A DNA stretch of 12,375 nt from assembly GCA_002450925.1 (NCBI GenBank), contig DKAU01000026.1, positions 1-12,375 on the forward strand, in the 5' to 3' direction. This document shows positions 1 through 6,103 of the stretch, in pieces (the stretch's first letter is position 1; the number at the start of each line of letters is the position of its first letter). Below the pieces are notes generated by a model. The model did no database searches. It was not told where the DNA came from and saw only the letters and a list, made by a program, of their open reading frames with translations. The translations under genes were made by a program, and so were the position numbers. The DNA is from Thiobacillus sp. UBA6918 (GTDB lineage Bacteria; Pseudomonadota; Gammaproteobacteria; Burkholderiales; Thiobacillaceae).

Positions 1-9
1 TACGACAGA

Positions 10-40
10 AAATAAAAAAAGCGGGGCACTTGCCCCGCTT
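10..40 (-). terminator. Rho-independent terminator of the fccAB operon
   Basis: Positions 19-27 and 32-40 form a perfect 9-bp GC-rich stem with a 4-nt loop. On the minus strand the stem is followed by a T-rich run (complement of 10-18). It lies 20 nt past the fccB stop codon, as expected for the end of the leftward fccAB transcript. The stem would also form on the plus strand, but no T-run follows it there, so it is directional. Confidence 0.9.
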
Positions 41-59
41 GTTTGGCATTCCAAAGTCA

Positions 60-1325
60 TCAACTCAACACTTCTGCCCAGATATTCTGAGCCCAGGATT
101 CGGCATACATATGGTTTAGTTCGTCTCCTTGCGGTGTTGCGCCACCACCTGCCTGCTTGACGTAGCCTTTCTCCTTGTCGAATCTGAACACGTCGGCAAC
201 ATGGCCCGCCGTACTGTCTGATGTGTCCGAATAACAGGTGTTGGCAATGACCGGCACAGGTTCAGGCTGGCGACCTGCAAGCAGTTCGACGATGGCTGCC
301 GCGCATATCTTGGCATGGTTGGTGGCCATGTGCCCGGACTTGGGCAGGTTGGATAACACCGAGTCGCCAATGACATGTACGTTAGGCGCCGTTGTTGACT
401 CGAAGGTGGCCAGGTTGACCGTGCACCAGTTGCCCGTGCTGTCGTTGCGTGCGCCTACCATGGCGGTAATCTCGCCTGCACGCTGTTTGGGCACGACATT
501 CATGACGTCGGCTTTCACTTCATCAAATTCGGTGCTGACGATCATCTTGCTTCCATCGACAGCAAACGGCGCATTGTTGGGTCTGAACTCGATCATGCCG
601 GGATAGAAGGTGTTCCAGGCCCACGTGAAAAGCGCCTTCTTGGATGCGATGTCCGGGTTGCCATCCAGCAAAATGATCTTGGAATTGGGCTTGGCCTTCT
701 TGAAATAGCTTGCCACCATGCAGGCCCGCTCGTAAGGGCCGGGTGGGCAACGGTAGGGTGAGGCAGGAACCGACATCACGAATACACCGCCATCCGTCAT
801 GGCTTCAAGCATTTTGCGCAGATTTGCGGTTTGCGGGCCTGCCTTCCAGGCATGCACAACCTTGCCGGCGGCTTCTGCTTCGTTAAAGCCCTTTACGCTG
901 TCGGTAAGTATTTCAATCCCGGGCGCCAAAACAAGCCGGTCATAATTGAATTTGCCGCCCGTTTTGGTTGTGACTACGCGTTTGCTTGTGTCGATCCCAA
1001 CCACGTAGTCTTTCACCATGCGGATGCCATGCTTGGACAGGTTTCCATAGCCATGGGTGATGTCGTCCATGGTGCGGAAGCCAGCGAGCACGAGGTTGGA
1101 CCTTGGGCAGGATACGAACTTGTCGTTTGGTTCGATGAGTGTGACCTCGATATCCGGACCCCATTTGCGCAGGTACTTGGCACAAGTCGATCCGCCAAAG
1201 CCGGCGCCAACCACAACCACTTTTGGCTTGGAACCGGCAAGACCAAATCCGGCACATCCTGCAACAAGTGCTGAAGCTGCGCCTGCACCGGATACCTTGA
1301 GAAAATCGCGACGTGTAATGCTCAT
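60..1325 (-). CDS. fccB: Flavocytochrome c sulfide dehydrogenase, flavoprotein (FAD) subunit
   Basis: This 421-aa protein is the FAD subunit that oxidises sulfide in the periplasm and passes electrons to the partner cytochrome c. It starts with a twin-arginine signal (TRRDFLK, residues 4-10) and a hydrophobic stretch. An FAD-binding GAGFGG motif is at 40-45 and a second flavin-contact segment (VIGDS) at 318-322. Two cysteines sit in family contexts, C193 in RCPPGPYERA and C364 in NTCYS, matching the redox-active pair of FCSD enzymes. The length is normal for the family. The ATG at 1325 is chosen because AAGGAGA lies 6 nt upstream and the Tat motif follows at once; an upstream in-frame TTG at 1343 has no such support. 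A lipobox-like LVAGC (C24) ends the signal region, so the mature protein may be lipid-anchored. It follows fccA by 24 nt in one operon. Sulfide:quinone reductase is the main alternative, but the Tat signal and the adjacent cytochrome favour FCSD. Confidence 0.93.
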   Translation of the reverse strand: MSITRRDFLKVSGAGAASALVAGCAGFGLAGSKPKVVVVGAGFGGSTCAKYLRKWGPDIEVTLIEPNDKFVSCPRSNLVLAGFRTMDDITHGYGNLSKHGIRMVKDYVVGIDTSKRVVTTKTGGKFNYDRLVLAPGIEILTDSVKGFNEAEAAGKVVHAWKAGPQTANLRKMLEAMTDGGVFVMSVPASPYRCPPGPYERACMVASYFKKAKPNSKIILLDGNPDIASKKALFTWAWNTFYPGMIEFRPNNAPFAVDGSKMIVSTEFDEVKADVMNVVPKQRAGEITAMVGARNDSTGNWCTVNLATFESTTAPNVHVIGDSVLSNLPKSGHMATNHAKICAAAIVELLAGRQPEPVPVIANTCYSDTSDSTAGHVADVFRFDKEKGYVKQAGGGATPQGDELNHMYAESWAQNIWAEVLS

Positions 1326-1331
1326 TTCAGT

Positions 1332-1338
1332 TCTCCTT
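1332..1338 (-). promoter_or_regulatory. Ribosome binding site of fccB
   Basis: The minus strand reads AAGGAGA, 6 nt before the ATG at 1325. It decides the fccB start against the longer TTG-initiated frame beginning at 1343, for which this sequence would lie inside the coding region. Confidence 0.85.
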
Positions 1339-1349
1339 GGCAATCCGGC

Positions 1350-1643
1350 TTAGTTCAATTTGGAAAAGTATTCGCCCATCTGCTCGAACTCGGCGTCGGT
1401 ATAGCCGGAGGCATGTCGTTTCATGATGGAACCTGACCGTGCGCCAGACTTGAAGTCTTGCATGGCCTTGATGAAATAGCCTTTGTCGAGGCCTGCCAGG
1501 TTGGGTACGGCACCCTTGCTTTTGCCGCCCGGGCCATGGCATGACATGCAGGTGGAGCCCAACAACTCGCCGCGTGGAACGGCATGTGCGTTTGCACTTA
1601 GTAGTGCAACCCCGCCAAATAAAATAATCAGCATTTTGTACAT
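1350..1643 (-). CDS. fccA: Small monohaem cytochrome c, FCSD cytochrome subunit
   Basis: This 97-aa exported class I cytochrome c is the likely electron acceptor subunit of the flavocytochrome c encoded with fccB. Residues 1-21 form a Sec signal peptide ending in ANAHA. The single haem-binding motif CMSCH is at 32-36, followed by GPGG and PNLAGL, and M74 in the SIMKRHASGYTD segment is the probable axial ligand. The small monohaem form resembles the cytochrome subunits of Chlorobium and some betaproteobacteria rather than the dihaem FccA of Allochromatium. The ATG at 1643 is preferred: GGAG lies 6 nt upstream and the signal peptide begins there, whereas the in-frame extension to 1715 runs through the leader and its hairpin. 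The stop is 24 nt before fccB, so the two are co-transcribed. An unrelated c553-type cytochrome cannot be excluded from sequence alone. Confidence 0.88.
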   Translation of the reverse strand: MYKMLIILFGGVALLSANAHAVPRGELLGSTCMSCHGPGGKSKGAVPNLAGLDKGYFIKAMQDFKSGARSGSIMKRHASGYTDAEFEQMGEYFSKLN

Positions 1644-1679
1644 AGACGTCTCCGCAGTAATTTCGGTATCGAAAGTCTG

Positions 1680-1696
1680 CGGGGCGGAAAGCCCCG
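1680..1696 (-). other. Hairpin in the fccA 5' leader
   Basis: Positions 1680-1685 and 1691-1696 form a perfect 6-bp G/C-only stem with a 5-nt loop, 36 nt upstream of the fccA start codon. No T-run follows on the minus strand, so it is not an intrinsic terminator. It could stabilise the transcript or affect expression; no riboswitch family is recognised. Confidence 0.4.
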
Positions 1697-1751
1697 TGGA
1701 CCCCCATCTTTTCAACCTAGTACGTGTTGGTTGGGTGTCCAGCAGTGGATG

Positions 1752-1757
1752 CTTATA
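1752..1757 (-). promoter_or_regulatory. Weak candidate -10 box for fccAB
   Basis: The minus strand reads TATAAG here, about 110 nt upstream of the fccA start, within an AT-rich stretch. No convincing -35 hexamer lies 16-18 nt further upstream. If used, it would give a leader of about 100 nt containing the 1680-1696 hairpin. An activator-dependent promoter would fit, but the call is weak. Confidence 0.2.
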
Positions 1758-1780
1758 TGTTTAATGCAAAGTTGAGCAGG

Positions 1781-1805
1781 AAATTTCCATTTGAACGGAA
1801 AAATA
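1781..1805 (-). promoter_or_regulatory. Copy C of a shared 25-bp upstream element
   Basis: This 25-bp stretch aligns without gaps to two elements upstream of the SoxB-like gene (4653-4677 and 4736-4760). All three share TTCCAT near the left, a G at position 17 and an A-run ending in T. I count 18 of 25 identities with the 4653 copy and 16 of 25 with the 4736 copy. It is 138 nt upstream of the fccA start. Its A-rich end overlaps the T-tract of the preceding terminator, which weakens the case for independent function. Confidence 0.35.
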
Positions 1806-1832
1806 AAAAAAGCCAGGCATTTCTGCCTGGCT
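1800..1832 (-). terminator. Rho-independent terminator of the SoxB-like gene
   Basis: Positions 1811-1819 and 1824-1832 form a perfect 9-bp stem with a 4-nt loop. On the minus strand this is followed by a T-rich run (complement of 1800-1810). It lies 34 nt past the stop codon of the leftward SoxB-like gene and separates it from fccAB, so the two units probably have separate promoters. Confidence 0.9.
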
Positions 1833-1866
1833 GTTTAAGGTACTACGGAGACAACTTGTTATCTGC

Positions 1867-4569
1867 TTATTGTCCTGGACATGCAGGAACGTCTGTAACT
1901 CCCTGGCGCGCACCAAACTCGGGTGTTCCAGACTTGCCCCATGTGGTGTCCGGGTCGGCCTTGCTGAAGTAGCTCGCCACGACACCGCACAATGGCTGCA
2001 TCATGGGCATGCCGCCAAATTTGTCTCGGCCAGGAAGGTCTTTCTTCAGCGAAACACGATGGGCTACCGGGTTGGCATTGCCGCGACCGCGTTCCATGTC
2101 GTACGCAGAGTACTCGCCGCCTTCTGCACCAACACCCGCCAAATACTTCTCAAGGATCATGGTCAGGTCGATCTCTGCACCTGCCACCACTGGATGCCCG
2201 TCAACCCACTTGGTGTGGCCGTTTTCTGTTTCCAGAACCGGGCGACCATTTGCGTCCAGCATGGCGCGGCCGGTAGCCGGGTCCATGTTGACTGGCAGCA
2301 GGTACGCCGCGTCAGCCGGCAGGTCCTGCCCCGGCACTACATCGGAATATCCGCGCGGGTTGCAGTTGGGGCAGTTGTTGAGGGTGTACGGGGATTTCTC
2401 GAAGTAGTACCCGGCAACTTCCATCACAGGTGAGTGGTGGAACTTGTTGTGGTTCCACGGACCTGGCTTGGACGACCACACACCGGTTTTCTCGTCGATG
2501 ACGAGATCGCGGTAGATGGTGCCGCCGCCGGTCGGATGGTAGATATCGTTGTTGTCGTTCGTGATCGCGTACTTGTTTTGGTTCCAGGAATCTGTCCAAT
2601 TGCCCGGTATGGCGGCAGTCGACTCGTTGTCCTGGTTGATGTGGGTTTCCGCCTTGCCCAGACCAGATTCTTCGCACTTGGTCCGTTCGCTCTTTGTCTC
2701 AGGCGCAACGGCCTTTGACGGCAGCCGATCACAGGTCATGGTGACGGTAATGTCACGTGAACGCGAGTCACCAGGATAGACGTTCGTGTCGCCCAAAAAT
2801 GCCGGGGGTTTCGGACCGCGGCGAACCCAGTACGGATCGAACTTCAGGTTCGGGCCGCTGTAAGCAAACATCCAGCCACCAGCCCAGCCTTCGTTGTTGT
2901 ATGGGCTGTTCAGAACCGTGGTGTTCATCGGGTCAGTGCTGAATACAGACAGGGAGGAGTTGTCCACCTGGTTGCGCAACTGGTTGGCGTGGATCTTGCC
3001 GGCCTTGCCCACGCGCGCGCCGATGGGCACGAAGTGGTACAGGTCATTACGCATGATGGGACCGGGCTTCACATGGGTGCCGTAGCGGAAGCCGCGCACG
3101 GTCGCGAGGTCGGAATGTGCCCACCAGCGGATGGCGTCGGCAATCCAGTCATGCGACGTGCCTTCGATGGCAGCGGGCATGGCGTCCGGATCGTTGCTGA
3201 AAAACTTCTCGTCCGTGTAGCCGCTGCGGTGAAGGGCTTTCTCGGTGGTGCCCACGATTTCATCCAGAGAACCGTTCAGATAGGTGTTGCCGAACGGATT
3301 CTTGTGATACTTCTCGCGCAGGTCTGGATTGGATGCGTAGTAGGCGAATTTAGTCGTATAGGGAGCACGCACTTCCTTGACCTTCTTGGCTACGTAGTAG
3401 TCTTCCGAGATGCCGTCATGAATGCGATGTGCCTTGTGATCCCAGGCTACAACTTTTTTGTTGCGCACGGTCAGTTCGATTTCACCGAGCATCGTGCCAT
3501 CCTGTCCTTCCTCAAGCAGAAGAGTTTTGGCAGTGCCGCTCTTGTTGGGGACCTCGATTGGACGAATTGCTTCTTCGTGCATGTCGGAGTTCAGGATCAC
3601 GTCGATGTGGTTGTCGCCATCCAGGGAGTCAAAGGTACTGACCATCTGAATGTTGGCGCCGACTTCAATTTCCGTAATCAGCACAACAAGGTCTGCACCC
3701 TTGGCACGTACTTCCTTGACGTATTTGGGCACTTCCTTGGCGCAGTCGGTGAACTCGATGCCTTCGACTACCCACTTTCCGACAACCTGCGGGCCGCGAC
3801 GAGTAGTACATCCGACGATACCGACTTTCAGGTCGTTTACGTACTTGATCGTGTATGGCTTCAGGATGCGGTTGGCATCGCCGTGATCAAGATACCACTG
3901 TGCCCACGCGTCGTACTGAGCGGATGTGTGAACACGCGGTAAGGAAGCAGGAATCTTGCCATCGGTGTTGGTTGAGTCTACGAAGGCAGGATCCTTGGCG
4001 TTCGGGTCGTTGATATAACCGGCACTGTCCTTGGCAAAGGTTTTATACAGGTTGCTGGCCAAGGCTCCCCAGCGGTTGCCTTTGCCCCACGTGCCGGTAC
4101 CGTTACCGAATTCTTCTTCGAAGCGGGCGGGTCCATAAACGTATTCCCAGTTGCCCGGTGCGAAGGCATCCACGCCGAACATGTCGATCACGTCGAGCAT
4201 GGCCTGGCCGCGGGAATACATTGCCTCACCGGAACCCTGTGTGGTGTCGCCGGTGTTGATCAGCAGCGAGTTGGGATGGTCGTCTCGGATCTTCCTGATC
4301 TTGGTGTACATCCGCGCCAGCCCACCTTCCATGCGGCCGTCGCCATCGCTGCGCAGATTGGGACGAGGCACAAGATGGCCGTGAATGTCACCCATGTGGA
4401 TGAGGGTGATTTTCTTGCCATAGCTGTAGGAATCCCCGTCCTTGTAGTAGGAATCCCCCCCGCCGCTGTAATAGGAATCCCCATCCTTGTAGTAGGAATC
4501 CCCGTCCGCAAAGGCTGCGCTTGCTGTTAATGCAAGTGCGGCGGACAAGATTGTGACGATTGTTTTCAT
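1867..4569 (-). CDS. Large exported SoxB-like / 5'-nucleotidase-family metallophosphoesterase
   Basis: This 900-aa protein has a Sec signal peptide (residues 1-21, ending AAFA), then tyrosine-rich tandem repeats (22-51). The calcineurin-like metallophosphoesterase domain follows with MGDIHGH (D61, H63), NTGDTTQGSG (D108) and GNWEYVYG (139-146). The middle part resembles SoxB, the periplasmic sulfate thiohydrolase of thiosulfate oxidation: RGQAML, GNWEY (SoxB has GHWEF) and, in the C-terminal domain, GFRYGTHVKPGP. Two usual histidine ligands appear replaced, E300 where the family has SH and D329 where it has GHTH (here SDMH). SoxB and typical 5'-nucleotidases have about 550-600 residues; here about 290 more follow, with CPNC at 733-736 and further cysteines. 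The ATG at 4569 is chosen because the signal peptide starts there and a GGGGG Shine-Dalgarno-like run lies 10 nt upstream; an ATG at 4617 lacks both. It lies upstream of fccAB and has its own terminator. A sulfur-related role is inference; the substrate is unknown. Confidence 0.75.
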   Translation of the reverse strand: MKTIVTILSAALALTASAAFADGDSYYKDGDSYYSGGGDSYYKDGDSYSYGKKITLIHMGDIHGHLVPRPNLRSDGDGRMEGGLARMYTKIRKIRDDHPNSLLINTGDTTQGSGEAMYSRGQAMLDVIDMFGVDAFAPGNWEYVYGPARFEEEFGNGTGTWGKGNRWGALASNLYKTFAKDSAGYINDPNAKDPAFVDSTNTDGKIPASLPRVHTSAQYDAWAQWYLDHGDANRILKPYTIKYVNDLKVGIVGCTTRRGPQVVGKWVVEGIEFTDCAKEVPKYVKEVRAKGADLVVLITEIEVGANIQMVSTFDSLDGDNHIDVILNSDMHEEAIRPIEVPNKSGTAKTLLLEEGQDGTMLGEIELTVRNKKVVAWDHKAHRIHDGISEDYYVAKKVKEVRAPYTTKFAYYASNPDLREKYHKNPFGNTYLNGSLDEIVGTTEKALHRSGYTDEKFFSNDPDAMPAAIEGTSHDWIADAIRWWAHSDLATVRGFRYGTHVKPGPIMRNDLYHFVPIGARVGKAGKIHANQLRNQVDNSSLSVFSTDPMNTTVLNSPYNNEGWAGGWMFAYSGPNLKFDPYWVRRGPKPPAFLGDTNVYPGDSRSRDITVTMTCDRLPSKAVAPETKSERTKCEESGLGKAETHINQDNESTAAIPGNWTDSWNQNKYAITNDNNDIYHPTGGGTIYRDLVIDEKTGVWSSKPGPWNHNKFHHSPVMEVAGYYFEKSPYTLNNCPNCNPRGYSDVVPGQDLPADAAYLLPVNMDPATGRAMLDANGRPVLETENGHTKWVDGHPVVAGAEIDLTMILEKYLAGVGAEGGEYSAYDMERGRGNANPVAHRVSLKKDLPGRDKFGGMPMMQPLCGVVASYFSKADPDTTWGKSGTPEFGARQGVTDVPACPGQ
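4426..4509 (-). repeat. Tandem repeats encoding DSYYKDG-type units
   Basis: Four closely related units, each containing GGGGATTCCTA on the minus strand, encode GDSYYKDG, GDSYYSGG, GDSYYKDG and GDSYSYG just after the signal peptide of the SoxB-like protein. The units pair into two near-identical blocks of about 45 bp. The third reading contains a run of 7 C on the plus strand. This is a coding tandem repeat without spacers, not a CRISPR array. Confidence 0.9.
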
Positions 4570-4652
4570 TTGACGTCTACCCCCTTTTTTTGTTGGTTGA
4601 TTATTGGTTCGCGCCATTGCGACGCATCTCTAAAGACGGGGGCAAGCTATTC

Positions 4653-4677
4653 AATATTCCATCTGGATGAAAAAATC
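4653..4677 (-). promoter_or_regulatory. Copy A of the shared 25-bp upstream element
   Basis: It begins AATATTCCATC, identical over 11 bases to copy B at 4736, and ends with the same A-run plus T; I count 19 of 25 identities overall. This copy contains a small dyad, CATC-TG-GATG flanked by TT and AA, as expected for a dimeric DNA-binding protein. It lies 84 nt upstream of the start of the SoxB-like gene. Confidence 0.45.
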
Positions 4678-4735
4678 TTTGGGGAAACGAAAGGATCGAA
4701 AAACGAGGGTTAATAAAGACGAGAAATTGTTGTTG

Positions 4736-4760
4736 AATATTCCATCAATCGGAAAAAATA
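4736..4760 (-). promoter_or_regulatory. Copy B of the shared 25-bp upstream element
   Basis: A second copy lies 83 bp from copy A, close to eight turns of B-DNA, so both would face the same side of the helix. It has inverted arms TTCC and GGAA separated by 7 nt. The arrangement suggests paired operator or activator sites upstream of the SoxB-like gene. Confidence 0.45.
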
Positions 4761-4999
4761 TCGAAATAGATGTGTTGTTAAGAATTTATAAACTTGGTTT
4801 CGCGTGATTGCACACAACTACTGTTGAATAAACCAGATCAACACGAATAAACACACCAGACTGAATGTTTGTACAGGAATGGTTTTCAGAGAATTACCAA
4901 AACAGGACGGTTTGTGTCCCTTTTCAGGACATGCCAATCAAGCCAGCGCTCTGCCTGAGAATGCTCGCGGATTCGAAGAAAGATTCCGCCGTAATTTGA

Positions 5000-6103
5000 T
5001 TATTTCTTGGCGCCCATGCGCAGGGCACGTCTGCTTGAGTCTTCTAGAGAAAGCTTCGCGCTGTCCTGATCCTGGCTTTCGTTCAACCAGCCGGAAAGAT
5101 TGGCGAGGGCAATATTGCCCAGAGCGTCGATCCACAATGGAAACTCGTTTAACGCAGGAATGTACTCCAGGTTTTTTCCGCCAGCGTGGAGATAGGTTTC
5201 CTTGCAGTCCATGGCGATTTCTTCGAGCGTCTCCAGGCAGTCTGCAGTGAATCCGGGGCATACCACCTGTACGTTTTTGACACCGTCTTTGGCAAGTTGC
5301 TCCAGGGTGTTGGCGGTGTAGGGTTTCAGCCATTCGGCACGACCAAAGCGTGACTGGAAGGTGATGTGGTATTGCGCTTCGCTCATGCCAAGCGCTTCGG
5401 CCAGCAGGCGTCCGGTTTTCTGGCATTCGCAAAAATAGGGGTCGCCCTTGTCCAGTGTAAAGCGTGGCAGTCCGTGGAAACTCATGACCAGAACATCGGG
5501 TCGATCGTTTTGCTGCCAGAAGTCGCGAATGTTTGCCGCCAGTGCCCTGATGTAGCCAGGGTCGTCATGGTAGTGGCGTATGGTGCGGACTGCTGGCGCA
5601 TTTCGAATTTTCTGCAGATGCTCGAACGCGGCATCATTGGCAGTTGCGGTCGTCGAGGCAGCATATTGCGGATACATCGGCAGCAGCAGTATACGGTCGC
5701 AACCAGAGGCTTTCAATTTGTCCAGGCCATGTGCAATCGATGGCGAACCATATCGCATGGCGTATTCAACCGGTATGTTCTGTCCAGTTTTTTGACCGAG
5801 CCAGCCTTTAAGCAGTTTGGCCTGCTTTTCCGTGTGAATCTTTAGTGGGGAGCCGTCACGCGTCCATATGCGGGCATACTTTTCCGCGGATTTCTTTGGG
5901 CGTGTGTTTAGGATGATGCCATTCAGAATCAGCCACCAGATGGGCCTGGGGATTTCCACAACGCGAGGGTCGGAGAGGAACTCCTTCAGGTACCGGCGAA
6001 CCGAAGCTGGAGTCGGGTCGTCAGGTGTGCCCAGGTTGATCAGGAGTACGCCGGTTTGTGCAGGCGTGCCGTGTCGATGTTCCGGTTCTTGCAAATATTT
6101 CAT
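5000..6103 (-). CDS. hemH: Ferrochelatase (haem synthesis, last step)
   Basis: This 367-aa protein inserts ferrous iron into protoporphyrin IX to make protohaem. Family hallmarks are the N-terminal GVLLINLGTPDDPTP segment (18-32), the catalytic histidine H210 in MSFHGLP, the FQSRFGRAEWLKPYT segment (249-263) and E291 in CPGFTADCLETLEEI (282-296), equivalent to the conserved active-site glutamate. The length is typical of bacterial enzymes. The ATG at 6103 shares one base with the hrcA stop (TGATG); there is no clear Shine-Dalgarno sequence, so translation is probably coupled to hrcA. An in-frame TTG one codon earlier is possible. The C-terminus ends in a short basic tail. Haem supply fits an organism with c-type cytochromes, but adjacency to the fcc locus may be chance. 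Confidence 0.97.
   Translation of the reverse strand: MKYLQEPEHRHGTPAQTGVLLINLGTPDDPTPASVRRYLKEFLSDPRVVEIPRPIWWLILNGIILNTRPKKSAEKYARIWTRDGSPLKIHTEKQAKLLKGWLGQKTGQNIPVEYAMRYGSPSIAHGLDKLKASGCDRILLLPMYPQYAASTTATANDAAFEHLQKIRNAPAVRTIRHYHDDPGYIRALAANIRDFWQQNDRPDVLVMSFHGLPRFTLDKGDPYFCECQKTGRLLAEALGMSEAQYHITFQSRFGRAEWLKPYTANTLEQLAKDGVKNVQVVCPGFTADCLETLEEIAMDCKETYLHAGGKNLEYIPALNEFPLWIDALGNIALANLSGWLNESQDQDSAKLSLEDSSRRALRMGAKK

Larger units (their letters stand above)
4570..4999. other. AT-rich non-coding gap between hemH and the SoxB-like gene
   Basis: This 430-bp stretch holds no convincing gene on either strand. The part from about 4650 to 4870 is clearly more AT-rich than the flanking genes. It carries two copies of the 25-bp element, an 11-nt TTTTTTGTTGG-like T-rich stretch near 4585 and the ribosome-binding region of the SoxB-like gene. 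The promoter of that gene must lie here, but no good -35/-10 pair at normal spacing was found. No strong terminator follows hemH; only short weak hairpins without T-runs are visible. Confidence 0.7.

Noticed and set aside
1326..1343. TTG at 1343 as the fccB start
   Set aside because: It would place the strong AAGGAGA ribosome binding site inside the gene and add residues before the Tat motif.
2989..3942. Open frame of 317 codons on the plus strand opposite the SoxB-like gene
   Set aside because: It lies wholly antisense to a gene with signal peptide and clear family motifs; its translation shows no recognisable family, and it has no ribosome binding site or promoter I could support.
4426..4509. 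Possible CRISPR-like repeats
   Set aside because: The units are contiguous, in frame and encode a periodic peptide, with no unique spacers.
4879..5250. Open frame on the plus strand crossing the hemH end and the gap
   Set aside because: Most of it is antisense to hemH; the part in the gap has no ribosome binding site and the product has no recognisable features.
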